DNA of 37,961 nucleotides from an uncultured Erysipelotrichaceae bacterium (GCA_946612405.1 CAMOEQ010000003.1:1-37961), one strand, 5' to 3'. Positions 8,068 to 16,668 are shown, counted from the first letter of the stretch. The notes: a model not told the origin generated them from the letters alone. Program-made: numbers and translations.

Positions 8068-8738
8068 AGCTTAATTTTACTGAAATTTTGCGCTTTATGA
8101 TCATAGAAATAGAGAACGTCGCTAGAGGGGTTCTCTTTTGTTATATAGTCGATTAAATACAAAGCTGCTAATGAAGAAATTGTTGAAACCATCGGCCCGC
8201 TTACCCCGTCTTTTTTAGAAGCGAAAACTTTTTCATCAACAATGTCTCTTAAAGATTTGTTTTTAAATATTACAAATTGACCAACATATCCATCTACTCC
8301 AATATGGAGTAAAGTTCCGTTAATATTTTTAATATAATCAGAAATAATTAATTTTGAAGGCCAATTATCGGTAGCATCAATTACAATATCAAAACCACTT
8401 AGATATTTATTTACATTGTCTTTATCAATTTTTGCGTTAATTGCGGTGATTTTTGCATCTTTATTACGTGCTTCTAAGGCTTTTTTAACTACCTCAACTT
8501 TATTTTTACCAAGATCATTTTCAGTTAATAAAACTTGACGATTTAAGTTGCTAATTTCAACTTTATCAAAATCAATTATTGTAATGTTTTCAAAGCCATT
8601 ACTAACGAGCTCTAAAGAAATGTTTTGACCAACACCACCAGAGCCAACAATAAGCACTTTTGTTGATTGAAGTAAGGAAAGTTTCTCTTTAGAGAAGTCT
8701 GACAATTGTAGTAATCTAGAATATCTTTCAATCATCAT
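8064..8738 (-). CDS. ThiF/MoeB-type E1-like adenylyltransferase without cysteines
   Basis: Family members adenylate the C-terminal Gly of a ubiquitin-like sulfur carrier (ThiS or MoaD). The nucleotide-binding loop GSGGVGQ (32-38), the N-x-N-R-Q motif (64-68) and DATDN (121-125) are all intact. The protein has 224 residues and no Cys at all, so it lacks both the zinc-binding CxxC pairs and any catalytic Cys seen in many relatives. This implies an adenylation-only enzyme. The start overlaps the stop of the upstream ThiS-like gene by four bases. The window has no thiG, thiH, thiE or moa genes. The partner is clear; the pathway is not. Confidence 0.85.
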   Translation of the reverse strand: MMIERYSRLLQLSDFSKEKLSLLQSTKVLIVGSGGVGQNISLELVSNGFENITIIDFDKVEISNLNRQVLLTENDLGKNKVEVVKKALEARNKDAKITAINAKIDKDNVNKYLSGFDIVIDATDNWPSKLIISDYIKNINGTLLHIGVDGYVGQFVIFKNKSLRDIVDEKVFASKKDGVSGPMVSTISSLAALYLIDYITKENPSSDVLYFYDHKAQNFSKIKL

Positions 8739-8941
8739 CCGCCACCTCGAACATAAATCATCTCGATGACATCATTATCATTTAAAACATATTCTTTAAA
8801 TTTTTCTCTTTTTACAAATGTTCCATTAACTGAAATTACAAGCCAAGGAACGGCTTCAATATTTTTGTAATCTAAAAGATCTTGAATCGTTATTCCTTCT
8901 TTATATTCGTTAGAAATTACACAATTAACTTTTAGTTTCAT
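8735..8941 (-). CDS. ThiS/MoaD-like ubiquitin-fold sulfur carrier
   Basis: This 68-residue beta-grasp protein ends in Arg-Gly-Gly-Gly. A C-terminal Gly-Gly is the hallmark of sulfur carriers, which are adenylated by an E1-like enzyme and converted to a thiocarboxylate. The pattern of a short N-terminal strand, I-T-I-Q-D-L-L-D and V-x-V-N-G-T-F-V-x-R is typical of ThiS. It precedes and overlaps the E1-like gene, forming a two-gene unit. The terminal Gly count (three, where two is usual) is a small oddity. It could serve thiamine, molybdopterin-like or tRNA sulfur transfer; nothing in the window decides this. Confidence 0.85.
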   Translation of the reverse strand: MKLKVNCVISNEYKEGITIQDLLDYKNIEAVPWLVISVNGTFVKREKFKEYVLNDNDVIEMIYVRGGG

Positions 8942-8993
8942 TTCAACATTATTTTAGCAAAAGAGACACTTTAGCAAATAGAAAAAAATCTGG

Positions 8994-9021
8994 TTGCAAT
9001 TAAATATATCTTTATTATAAT
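8994..9021 (+). promoter_or_regulatory. rpsO promoter
   Basis: TTGCAA (8994-8999) and a consensus TATAAT (9016-9021) are 16 bases apart. Transcription would start near 9028, leaving a leader of about 75 bases before rpsO. Confidence 0.75.
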
Positions 9022-9030
9022 AATAAACGC

Positions 9031-9103
9031 AGCTTAGTCTAAGATTAGCGAAACTCCGACGCTATTCATGGGTTAAGCCAAGACAAATGTAGGAGGGATA
9101 AAT
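9031..9103 (+). promoter_or_regulatory. rpsO leader, candidate S15 autoregulatory RNA
   Basis: The leader contains CTTA/TAAG (9033-9036 with 9040-9043) and TAGCG/CGCTA (9046-9050 with 9060-9064). A later TAAGC near 9075 could instead pair back to GCTTA at 9032-9036. The strong AGGAGGG ribosome binding site lies at the end. S15 represses its own translation through leader RNA in many bacteria. The specific fold here is inferred by eye, and no match to a known S15 leader class is claimed. Confidence 0.4.
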
Positions 9104-9370
9104 ATGTTATCCAAAGCAAAAGTTGCCGAAATCGTTAAAAAATACGGCAAGAACGAAAAAGACACCGGCTCTGTCGAAGTCCAAATCGCTCTTCTTACCG
9201 AACAAATTAACGAACTCACAAAGCATCTTAGAGCAAACAAAAAAGATGCTTCTGGCAGACGCGGATTATTCGTCTTAGTCGGTAAACGTCGTGGTTTACT
9301 CGATTATCTTAGTCGTACTGACCGCGATAGTTACATTAAACTATTGACCGATCTTAAAATCCGTAAATAA
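9104..9370 (+). CDS. rpsO: 30S ribosomal protein S15
   Basis: S15 is a primary 16S rRNA-binding protein of the 30S platform. The 88-residue sequence is full length and shows the conserved D-T-G-S-x-E-V-Q-I-A-L-L-T segment (20-32), the R-R-G-L segment and the terminal Y-L-x-x-T-D-x-x-x-Y-x-x-L-I-x-x-L-x-I-R pattern. The start is fixed by a strong AGGAGGG site. It has its own promoter and terminator, as is usual upstream of pnp, but here pnp is separated from it by an inserted LRR gene. Codon choice is richer in C-ending codons than neighbouring genes, as expected for high expression. Confidence 0.98.
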   Translation: MLSKAKVAEIVKKYGKNEKDTGSVEVQIALLTEQINELTKHLRANKKDASGRRGLFVLVGKRRGLLDYLSRTDRDSYIKLLTDLKIRK

Positions 9371-9392
9371 TCAATCACGTATTGATAAGATT

Positions 9393-9417
9393 GACGCTCG
9401 TAAGGGCGTCTTTTTTT
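9393..9417 (+). terminator. rpsO terminator
   Basis: GACGCT (9393-9398) pairs with GGCGTC (9405-9410), loop CGTAAG, followed by seven T residues (9411-9417). A second hairpin just upstream pairs ATCAAT (9370-9375) with ATTGAT (9381-9386). Confidence 0.85.
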
Positions 9418-9424
9418 CTTTCGT

Positions 9425-9453
9425 TTGAAAATATGATTTTATATTTATATAAT
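9425..9453 (+). promoter_or_regulatory. Promoter of the LRR surface-protein gene
   Basis: TTGAAA (9425-9430) and TATAAT (9448-9453) are exactly 17 bases apart. The start site near 9460 gives a leader of about 143 bases, long for this genome. Confidence 0.75.
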
Positions 9454-9499
9454 TAATATAAGTTTTACGTTAGAAAAAACACTCATGAAGTTCTTTTTA

Positions 9500-9602
9500 A
9501 AAGCTAAGTCGATTAGCCCTACCTTTAAGGTAATAGCTTGTAAAACTAATTTTAAAGAAAGGAGAATTTATTACTAGGAAGTTATTAGTAATTAAAACAA
9601 AA
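9500..9602 (+). promoter_or_regulatory. Structured leader with a distant ribosome binding site, LRR gene
   Basis: The leader has GCTAA/TTAGC near 9506-9520 and TACC/GGTA near 9522-9534. The only good Shine-Dalgarno sequence, AAAGGAG, is at 9558-9564, 38 bases before the ATG. Between them ATTACTA (9570-9576) pairs with TAGTAAT (9586-9592), loop of nine. If that hairpin forms, the effective spacing falls to about 15 bases. No in-frame ATG, GTG or TTG lies closer to the site. Confidence 0.45.
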
Positions 9603-11657
9603 ATGAAAAAGAAAATTGTTATTTTAGGTTTAACTGCTTCGTTAACTTTAGGTGCAAGCATAGCGACTGCTCTTATAGTTTCGAATTTCAATTCGAATGA
9701 TGTTAAAGGTACCGATTATAATACAATCATTATTAATCCAGGCGATGTTACGACAAGCGAAACTCCAGAAAGTGGTAATTTCATCGTAAAAACTCACGAA
9801 TATAAAAATCCAGTTAAATTCAATTTTGGAAACATAAAATATGTTGAAGAAGCTGGAGTTCCAACCCTTGTTTTTGGCGAAGATTCTTATATTGCTAACG
9901 ACAAAGATTGGATGGTTAGAAGTATGTATAGCTACACAGTAGCTGGAGATGGAACATCTTTTGATGTTCAATATGGTTATGAAGCCGGCACAACCGGACC
10001 AGCTTATACTGGTAATACAATTGGTGAAGCCGATGGTAGTGAACAGGCCTTTGTTGATGCCGAACCAAATTATTTTTGGATGGGTTATAAAGAAAGTGAA
10101 TTTAAAGTTACTTCAATCATTCTTTCATTCAATAAAGACTGCGTTATTGGCACTGATCCATTAGAAATTATCGATGACATTATTTATTGTCGTGTTAATG
10201 GTGATCATTATGAAGTTAGAGGTCCACTTGGTAGCTGTCCAGCTAATGTCGTTCTAAAGAACGAAATTAAAGGTTTACCAGTTACCGAAATTGATGATTA
10301 TGCCTTCTACTATAAAGACACTCTTGAAAGTATTACATTTGGATCTAATCTTAGCCGAATTAATTCCTATGCTTTCGAAAGTTGCAGCAACTTAACTTCT
10401 GTTAGCGGTCTTCAATACGTTAAAGTATTTGAATATGGTGCTTTCGAAGCTTGTCGTTCTTGGAATGACGACATTGTTTTCACATCATCGTTAGAGAGCA
10501 TTAGCGGTGCTGCCTTTAGCTCAACCGCTATTCGCAGTGTTACATTCGCTGATGAAGGTAATCCATATGTTGCTAGCGCAGCCTTTAGATGGATGGGTGA
10601 ATTAGTCTCATTCCATATCGGTAGCGAAATGATCGATTTTAATGATGATTTACTTTACAATCCAAAACTCGCTACTATCACTGTTGGTGCCGGTAACACG
10701 CATTATAAAGCTATTGAAAATGTTTTATATTCTTATTACTCACCAAATTGGTACGTAACTCGTATTGCTCAAAATAGAGCTGAAACATCATTTACTTTAC
10801 CAGATGATGCTTTCTTAACTGCTTATTGTGGTTATGGAGCTACAACACTTGAAACACTTGTTTTAAGCGATAATGAAAATCGTGTTCCAGATTATGCATT
10901 CCATAATTGTGAATCTTTAACAAGTATTACCTTTGGTAATCATGAAAACTTTGAGATTGGATATTCGTTTGATAATTGTACAGCTCTTGAAGAAATTCTA
11001 ATTCCTTCAAATGTTACAAGTATTGAACAATGTGCTTTCGAAGAATGCGGAGCATTAAAAACTGTCATCTTTGAAAATGGATGTACAAAGTTAGATAACC
11101 AAGTCTTCTTAAATTGCACAAGTCTAGAAAAAGTTCTTTTACCAACAACATTAGTTGATGTCGGTAATGGAACATCTTGGCCAGGCGAACCAGAAGATGT
11201 CTTTGATGGTTGTACAAAATTACGCAGAGTTTTAACTAGATTAGAAGATGGTGAATCTTATGATGAAACCCAATTTGCTACTAACTGGTTAGGCGGAAGA
11301 AGCCTTCTCACTCATAGCGATACTATCAAAGATAGAGATCACTGGAGAATGGTTGATGATGTTCCACAAGCTTGGTCAACAGATGTCACATTCATCGTTG
11401 AAAAAGATGCTGGTTATGGAAATTCGTTCTATATATTTGGTACATTCAATGAATGGGCTTATAGCGAAGACTATATTATGAATTATGCTGATGGCAAATG
11501 GACATTCTTAATCGAACTTCCAACTTGCGTCACATATGAATTTAAAGCTTATTGCGCTCCAACCGGAGATTGTTCAAATGCTCATTATTATGAGAAAAAC
11601 AATCATAGTTGGACAATTGATGACACAGCTTACGAATATGTTTGTAACGATTGGTAA
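9603..11657 (+). CDS. Secreted BspA-type leucine-rich repeat protein with C-terminal starch-binding-like domain
   Basis: The 684-residue protein starts with a signal peptide or anchor (basic MKKK, hydrophobic 5-26) without a lipobox. A non-repeat region (about 35-195) follows. Then come LRR_5/BspA-type repeats (about 205-545) with recurring x-A-F-x-x-C-x-x-L-x-x-I-x-x-P/G-x patterns. Residues about 592-684 resemble a CBM20/CBM48-type carbohydrate-binding fold: F-Y-I-F-G-T-F-N-E-W, A-D-G-K-W-T-F-x-I-E-L-P and an E-F-K strand, with several Trp/Tyr that could stack on sugars. There is no LPxTG or other sorting signal at the C terminus. It sits between rpsO and pnp with its own promoter and terminator, so it looks inserted in a conserved operon. 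A surface starch- or host-glycan-binding role is inferred. Confidence 0.8.
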   Translation: MKKKIVILGLTASLTLGASIATALIVSNFNSNDVKGTDYNTIIINPGDVTTSETPESGNFIVKTHEYKNPVKFNFGNIKYVEEAGVPTLVFGEDSYIANDKDWMVRSMYSYTVAGDGTSFDVQYGYEAGTTGPAYTGNTIGEADGSEQAFVDAEPNYFWMGYKESEFKVTSIILSFNKDCVIGTDPLEIIDDIIYCRVNGDHYEVRGPLGSCPANVVLKNEIKGLPVTEIDDYAFYYKDTLESITFGSNLSRINSYAFESCSNLTSVSGLQYVKVFEYGAFEACRSWNDDIVFTSSLESISGAAFSSTAIRSVTFADEGNPYVASAAFRWMGELVSFHIGSEMIDFNDDLLYNPKLATITVGAGNTHYKAIENVLYSYYSPNWYVTRIAQNRAETSFTLPDDAFLTAYCGYGATTLETLVLSDNENRVPDYAFHNCESLTSITFGNHENFEIGYSFDNCTALEEILIPSNVTSIEQCAFEECGALKTVIFENGCTKLDNQVFLNCTSLEKVLLPTTLVDVGNGTSWPGEPEDVFDGCTKLRRVLTRLEDGESYDETQFATNWLGGRSLLTHSDTIKDRDHWRMVDDVPQAWSTDVTFIVEKDAGYGNSFYIFGTFNEWAYSEDYIMNYADGKWTFLIELPTCVTYEFKAYCAPTGDCSNAHYYEKNNHSWTIDDTAYEYVCNDW

Positions 11658-11683
11658 TAACCAATTCTAAAATCTATGATTTT

Positions 11684-11720
11684 AACCGTTAGGAATTTAC
11701 TTCTTAACGGTTTTTCTTTT
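11684..11720 (+). terminator. Strong intrinsic terminator after the LRR gene
   Basis: AACCGTTAGGAA (11684-11695) pairs with TTCTTAACGGTT (11701-11712), 12 pairs including one G-U, loop TTTAC, followed by a T-rich tail to 11720. Smaller hairpins precede it: ATTGGT/ACCAAT at 11650-11665, across the stop codon, and AAAATC/GATTTT at 11669-11683. Confidence 0.9.
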
Positions 11721-11813
11721 ATTAAGAAAATAATAATCTTAAAATTTCACTATATATTTGAGTAACATAAATGTTAAAATATCAATAGTTTATTAAAGGA
11801 GAAAAAGTTTTAA

Positions 11814-13967
11814 ATGAAAAAAACATTCGAATTAGATTTCGATGGCCGTAAGATCATTGTTGAAGCTGGTGAAATTGCTAAGCAAACAAAAGCTGCGGTT
11901 TTAGTACGCTATGGCGATACTGTCGTTTTAAGTAACGTCACAATGTCCAAGCATACTGTTGATTGGGATTTCTTCCCTCTCAGCGTTGAATATCAAGAAA
12001 GAATGTACGCAGCTGGTAAGATTCCAGGCGGATTCCTTCGTAGAGAATCTCGCCCAAGTTCACATGCTATCTTAGCAAGTAGAATAACCGATAGAACCAT
12101 GCGTCCACTCTTCCCTGAAGGTTTTAGAAACGAAGTTCAAGTCGTTTCACAAGTAATGGCAGTTGATTATGATAACTCGCCAGAAATCACCGCGATGCTC
12201 GGTAGCTCATTATGCGTTTGCATCTCTGATGTACCATTCAATGGCCCAATCGCTGGTGTTTATGTTGGTCGTGTCGATGGCAAATTAGTCATCAACCCAA
12301 CCGTCGAACAAAGAGCAAAATCAGATATCGACCTCTGTGTCGCTGGTACCGAAGAAGCTATCAACATGGTTGAAGCTGGTGCTGATGAAGTCTCGGAAGA
12401 AGATATGCTCGATGCTTTAATGTTTGGTCACGAAGCTATTAAGAAATTATGTAGATTCGAAAAAGAAATTATCAAAGAAATCGGTGTTGAAAAGAACAAA
12501 GACATTCAATTCAAAGTCGTTCCAGAAGAATTAAGAGCTGAAGTTACTGCTAAAGTTGATGAAAAATTAAGAAAAGCAGTTTCAACTAAAGATAAACTCG
12601 AAAGAGAAGAAAAAATCGAAGCAATCGAAAAGGAAACCGAAGAAGAATACGCTAATGATGGTGCAGATCCAAAAGTTGTCCAACAAGTCCACGAAATTCA
12701 AGAAGATATCGTTCATAACGAAGTTCGTAGATTAATTGCTGAAGATAAAATTAGACCAGATGGTCGTCGTCCAGATGAACTTCGTCCACTCGATGCTCAA
12801 GTTGACATCCTTGGTCGTAGAGTTCATGGTTCGGCTATGTTTACAAGAGGTCAAACTCAAGTTATCTCTACAACAACATTAGGACCATTATCCGATGAAC
12901 AAATCATTGATGATTTAACACCAATCGAAAAGAAACGCTTTATGCATCATTATAACTTCCCACAATGGTGTGTTGGTGGTACTGGTAAAATCGGCGTTCT
13001 TGCTCGTCGAGAAATCGGCCATGGTGCATTAGGTGAAAGAGCTTTAAGCTATGTTATTCCTAGCGAAGAAGAATTCCCATACACCATTAGAACTGTTTCA
13101 GAAGTCGTTGAATCAAATGGTTCATCTTCCCAAGCTTCCATCTGTGCTGGTTGTATGTCACTTATGGCAGCAGGTGTCCCAATAAAGAGAATGGTTTCTG
13201 GTATCGCTATGGGTTTAATCTCTACCGGTTCATTAGAAACAAATCCATATACAATTCTTACCGATATTCAAGGTCTTGAAGATCACTTCGGTGATATGGA
13301 CTTTAAAGTTGCTGGTACTGAAGTTGGTATTACAGCTTTACAAATGGATATTAAGATTGCTGGTGTCACCCGTGAAGTTTTACGTCAAGCTCTTGAACAA
13401 GCTCATAAAGCTAGAGCTGAAATTAGAGCTGTTATGTCTAAAGCCATCGCTGCTCCAAGAGCTGATGTTGCTGAATTTGCACCTAAACTTGATAAGATGC
13501 AAATCGATGTCGATAAGATTAGAGAAGTCATCGGAACTGGTGGCAAAGTCATTAATGACATCATTGAAAAATGCGATAAAGTTCAAATCGATATCGATGA
13601 TGAAGGACATGTCGTCATTTACCATATGAATAGAGAAATGATCAACAAAGCTAAACAAATGATTGAAGATATCGTTCGTGAAGCTAAAGTTGGTGAAGTC
13701 TATGAAGGCGAAGTCACAAGAGTCGAAGATTATGGCGCATTCGTTAAATTATTTGGTAATTGTGAAGGTTTATGCCACGTTTCAAGATTAGACTGGGGCT
13801 TTGTTGCTCGCGCTCAAGAAAAAGTCAAAGTTGGTGATATCTTAAAAGTCCGTGTCTGCGAAATTGATGATCATGGTAAAGTCAAAGTTTCTCATAGAGA
13901 ATTCGTTGAAAAACCTGCTGGTTATATCGAAAAACCACAAGAAAAGAAATCAAAAGGTCATAAATAA
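11814..13967 (+). CDS. pnp: Polyribonucleotide nucleotidyltransferase (PNPase)
   Basis: PNPase degrades RNA 3' to 5' by phosphorolysis and takes part in mRNA turnover. The 717-residue protein has the full layout: RNase PH domain 1, an alpha-helical linker (about 215-300), RNase PH domain 2, a KH domain with the GTGG loop near residues 574-577, and an S1 domain (about 628-700) with V-x-x-x-x-D-Y-G-A-F-V. The start follows AAAGGAG. The next gene begins three bases after its stop, so it appears to head an operon extending to the RNase J-like gene. I see no convincing -35/-10 pair in 11721-11813. Confidence 0.97.
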   Translation: MKKTFELDFDGRKIIVEAGEIAKQTKAAVLVRYGDTVVLSNVTMSKHTVDWDFFPLSVEYQERMYAAGKIPGGFLRRESRPSSHAILASRITDRTMRPLFPEGFRNEVQVVSQVMAVDYDNSPEITAMLGSSLCVCISDVPFNGPIAGVYVGRVDGKLVINPTVEQRAKSDIDLCVAGTEEAINMVEAGADEVSEEDMLDALMFGHEAIKKLCRFEKEIIKEIGVEKNKDIQFKVVPEELRAEVTAKVDEKLRKAVSTKDKLEREEKIEAIEKETEEEYANDGADPKVVQQVHEIQEDIVHNEVRRLIAEDKIRPDGRRPDELRPLDAQVDILGRRVHGSAMFTRGQTQVISTTTLGPLSDEQIIDDLTPIEKKRFMHHYNFPQWCVGGTGKIGVLARREIGHGALGERALSYVIPSEEEFPYTIRTVSEVVESNGSSSQASICAGCMSLMAAGVPIKRMVSGIAMGLISTGSLETNPYTILTDIQGLEDHFGDMDFKVAGTEVGITALQMDIKIAGVTREVLRQALEQAHKARAEIRAVMSKAIAAPRADVAEFAPKLDKMQIDVDKIREVIGTGGKVINDIIEKCDKVQIDIDDEGHVVIYHMNREMINKAKQMIEDIVREAKVGEVYEGEVTRVEDYGAFVKLFGNCEGLCHVSRLDWGFVARAQEKVKVGDILKVRVCEIDDHGKVKVSHREFVEKPAGYIEKPQEKKSKGHK

Positions 13968-13970
13968 AAA

Positions 13971-15416
13971 ATGTTTGATTGTTTAGTTATTGGAGCTGGA
14001 GTAGTTGGTTCTCTTTTAGCGAGAAAACTTTCCAGCTACCAACTAGACGTCGCTGTTATTGAAAAAGAAAGCGATGTCGGAAATATCGTAACGATGGCTA
14101 ATTCGGCTATCGTTCACTCTGGCTATGATCCAGTGCCAGGAACTTTAAAAGCGAAATTAAATGTCTTAGGTAATAAGATGTTTGATCAAATTGCTGAAGA
14201 ACTCGATGTTGAATTTGAACGTCGTGGATCACTTACCATCGCTTTATATGATAGCCAACTTCCTCTTTTAGAGGAACTTGCTAAAAGAAGTGCTGAAAAT
14301 GGCGTTCCAGTTAAGATTTTAAGTGCTAAAGAAGTACTTGAGATGGAACCAAACATTAATCCAAATGTTAAAGGTGCTTTATTTGCCCCAACAGCTGGCT
14401 TAATTAATCCATTCACCCTTCCGGTTCATGCGATGGAAAACGCTGTCGATAATGGCGTTAAATTATTTTTAGATGAAAAAGTAATTGATATTAAAAAAGA
14501 AGGCGATCATTTCAATGTGATTTGTGCTTCTAAAAATGTTTATCAATCTAAAGTCGTTATTAATGCCGCTGGCATCTATAGCGAAGAAATCCATAAAATG
14601 ATTGAGCCAATTGACTATAAACTCACACCTAGAAAAGGCGAATATTTTATCTTAGATCACTATAGTGATTCTTTGGTTAAACACACTATATTCCCTCTTC
14701 CAAGTGAAAAAGGAAAAGGAATTCTAGTTTCTCCAACCACTGGTGGAACTTACTTAGTAGGTCCATCAGCCGAAGTTACATTTTCTAAAGATGATGTTTC
14801 AACCGATAAGATGACTCTTGATGAAGTTAAACGTCAAGCTTTAGACATGGTTCCTTCCATTCCATTTAATCAAGTTATTCGTACATTTGCTGGAACTAGA
14901 CCAACTCCAAGCACTCATGATTTTATTATCGGCTTTGCTAAAAGCGATGATCATTTCATCAATTGCTCTGGAATTGAATCTCCAGGTTTAGCCTCTTCTC
15001 CAGCGATTGCCGAATATGTTGTTAACGAATTTGTTAGCAAAGTTCTTTCTTTAAAAAAGAAAGATTCATTTAATCCATATGTTAGAAAACGCATTTGTTT
15101 AGCAAAGATGAATTCTAGTGATAGAGCTAAATTTGTTAAAGAACATCCTAGCTATGGACAAATTATTTGTAACTGCGAAAAGATTTCATTAGGTGAAATT
15201 TTAGATGAATTTAATTCTTCGGTTCCACCTCGCACGATCAAAGCCATTCGAAAACGTACCAGAGCTGGCTTTGGTAAATGTCAAGGTGGTTTCTGTACAC
15301 CTTTAGTTTCCAAACTTATTGCGGAGCATTATGATATTCCACTTAACAAAGTTTTATATCAATTTGCTGATTCTTATATCGTACGTTACAAAGTAAAGGA
15401 TGAAAAAGATGATTAA
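13971..15416 (+). CDS. FAD-dependent glycerol-3-phosphate dehydrogenase-like oxidoreductase with BFD-type [2Fe-2S] domain
   Basis: The N terminus has the FAD-binding GxGxxG motif (V-I-G-A-G-V-V-G, residues 6-13). The body matches the GlpA/DAO family, including H-S-G-Y-D-P and the late G-x-x-P-x-x-x-x-x-x-D-F-I-I-G segment. After about residue 380 comes a BFD-like iron-sulfur domain with C-x-C (I-C-N-C-E) and C-x-x-x-x-C (K-C-Q-G-G-F-C), four likely cluster ligands. It starts three bases after pnp and overlaps the next gene. This protein, a pyridine-nucleotide oxidoreductase and a DUF1667 protein are a known trio near glycerol genes in Firmicutes and Thermotoga. Glycerol 3-phosphate as substrate is likely but inferred; glpK and glpF are not in the window. 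Confidence 0.82.
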   Translation: MFDCLVIGAGVVGSLLARKLSSYQLDVAVIEKESDVGNIVTMANSAIVHSGYDPVPGTLKAKLNVLGNKMFDQIAEELDVEFERRGSLTIALYDSQLPLLEELAKRSAENGVPVKILSAKEVLEMEPNINPNVKGALFAPTAGLINPFTLPVHAMENAVDNGVKLFLDEKVIDIKKEGDHFNVICASKNVYQSKVVINAAGIYSEEIHKMIEPIDYKLTPRKGEYFILDHYSDSLVKHTIFPLPSEKGKGILVSPTTGGTYLVGPSAEVTFSKDDVSTDKMTLDEVKRQALDMVPSIPFNQVIRTFAGTRPTPSTHDFIIGFAKSDDHFINCSGIESPGLASSPAIAEYVVNEFVSKVLSLKKKDSFNPYVRKRICLAKMNSSDRAKFVKEHPSYGQIICNCEKISLGEILDEFNSSVPPRTIKAIRKRTRAGFGKCQGGFCTPLVSKLIAEHYDIPLNKVLYQFADSYIVRYKVKDEKDD

Positions 15417-16668
15417 GAAACGTTTAGTTATCATCGGTGGCGGTTCCGCTGGTATGGCCGCAGCTATTAAAGCTTATGAACTCGGTGAAAGAGATATTTT
15501 AATCATCGAAAAGAACAATTATTTAGGTGGTATTTTAAATCAATGCATTCATAATGGTTTTGGACTTCATGAATTCAAAGAAGAATTAACTGGTCCAGAA
15601 TTCATGACTCGTTTCTCTAAAAAAGTAAATGAGCTCGGCATTTCTTATCGCCTTGAATCAAATGTTCTATCGATATCTAACGACAAAGTCGTTACTTATT
15701 CTAATTCAAGCGAAGGTATCGTCGAAGTGAAAGCGGAAGCAATCATTTTGGCAACTGGTTGCTATGAAAGAAATGCTGGCGCAATTCAAATCCCCGGTGA
15801 TCGTCCTAGTGGTGTTTATACCGCTGGTCAAGCCCAATTATTTGTCAATTGCTATGGCTATTTAGTTGGTAAAAGAGTTTTCATCCTCGGCAGTGGAGAT
15901 ATCGGCTTAATTATGGCTCGAAGAATGACTCTTGAAGGCGCAAAAGTCCTTGGAGTAGCTGAACTTATGCCATATTCAGCTGGTTTAAATCGAAATATTG
16001 TTCAATGTTTAAAAGACTTCAATATTCCGCTATATTTATCTCACACCGTGAAAAAAGTTGAAGGTCTTTCTCATATTGAGAAAGTTACTATCGCTAAAGT
16101 CGATGAAAAGATGAATTTTATCGAAGGTACAGACATGACATTTGATGTCGATACCCTTCTTTTATCAGTCGGTTTACTTCCAAATGTCGATTTATTTAAT
16201 AATTTACCAATTAGAATAAGCCGCACAAGAGGAGCAATGGTCAATCAAGCGATGGAAAGTGACATTCCTGGTATATTTGCTTGCGGTAATGTCCTTCACG
16301 TCCACGATTTAGTCGACTACGTTGTTGAAGAAGCTAGAGAAGCCGCCGTTGGAGCAGTTCAATATCTAAATGGTGAACTCACTCATCAAGGTCATTTATA
16401 TGAAGTAAATGCTGGAAATGGCATCGGCTATGTCGTTCCTCAACTCGTTTATATCGATGATGTGAAAGATAAATTATCCTTTAAATTTAGGGTTAGAAAA
16501 CCTTATAAGGATGTTGATATTTATATCAAAGAAGGCGATAGAGTCATTAAGAAAATCTTTAAACCTGCAATTATTCCATCAGAGATGGAAATTGTTAAAC
16601 TTGATAAAACTCTATTTGCAAAAGAAAATAATCAAATTTCAGTTTATGTGGAGGAAAGAAATAAATGA
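15409..16668 (+). CDS. NAD(P)/FAD-dependent oxidoreductase of the glycerol-3-phosphate oxidation cassette
   Basis: This 419-residue flavoprotein has an FAD-binding GGGSAGM motif near the N terminus and a second nucleotide-binding G-S-G-D-I-G motif near residue 163. Its A-T-G-C-Y-E-R segment and late G-I-F-A-C-G-N motif are typical of the HcnB/NoxA-like group of pyridine nucleotide-disulfide oxidoreductases. It probably passes electrons between the upstream dehydrogenase and NAD(H). I chose the ATG at 15409 because AAAGGA lies 8 bases before it. An in-frame ATG at 15400 is only one base from that site and would add three residues. It overlaps the upstream gene by 8 bases and the downstream one by 4. 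Confidence 0.82.
   Translation: MIKKRLVIIGGGSAGMAAAIKAYELGERDILIIEKNNYLGGILNQCIHNGFGLHEFKEELTGPEFMTRFSKKVNELGISYRLESNVLSISNDKVVTYSNSSEGIVEVKAEAIILATGCYERNAGAIQIPGDRPSGVYTAGQAQLFVNCYGYLVGKRVFILGSGDIGLIMARRMTLEGAKVLGVAELMPYSAGLNRNIVQCLKDFNIPLYLSHTVKKVEGLSHIEKVTIAKVDEKMNFIEGTDMTFDVDTLLLSVGLLPNVDLFNNLPIRISRTRGAMVNQAMESDIPGIFACGNVLHVHDLVDYVVEEAREAAVGAVQYLNGELTHQGHLYEVNAGNGIGYVVPQLVYIDDVKDKLSFKFRVRKPYKDVDIYIKEGDRVIKKIFKPAIIPSEMEIVKLDKTLFAKENNQISVYVEERNK

Noticed and set aside
9485..9577. 30-codon ORF in the leader of the LRR gene
   Set aside because: It has no ribosome binding site, ordinary composition and lies over leader hairpins. A regulatory leader peptide cannot be excluded but is not supported.
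15400..15408. ATG at 15400 for the second flavoprotein
   Set aside because: The AAAGG element abuts it, whereas the ATG at 15409 has proper spacing. The difference is three residues.
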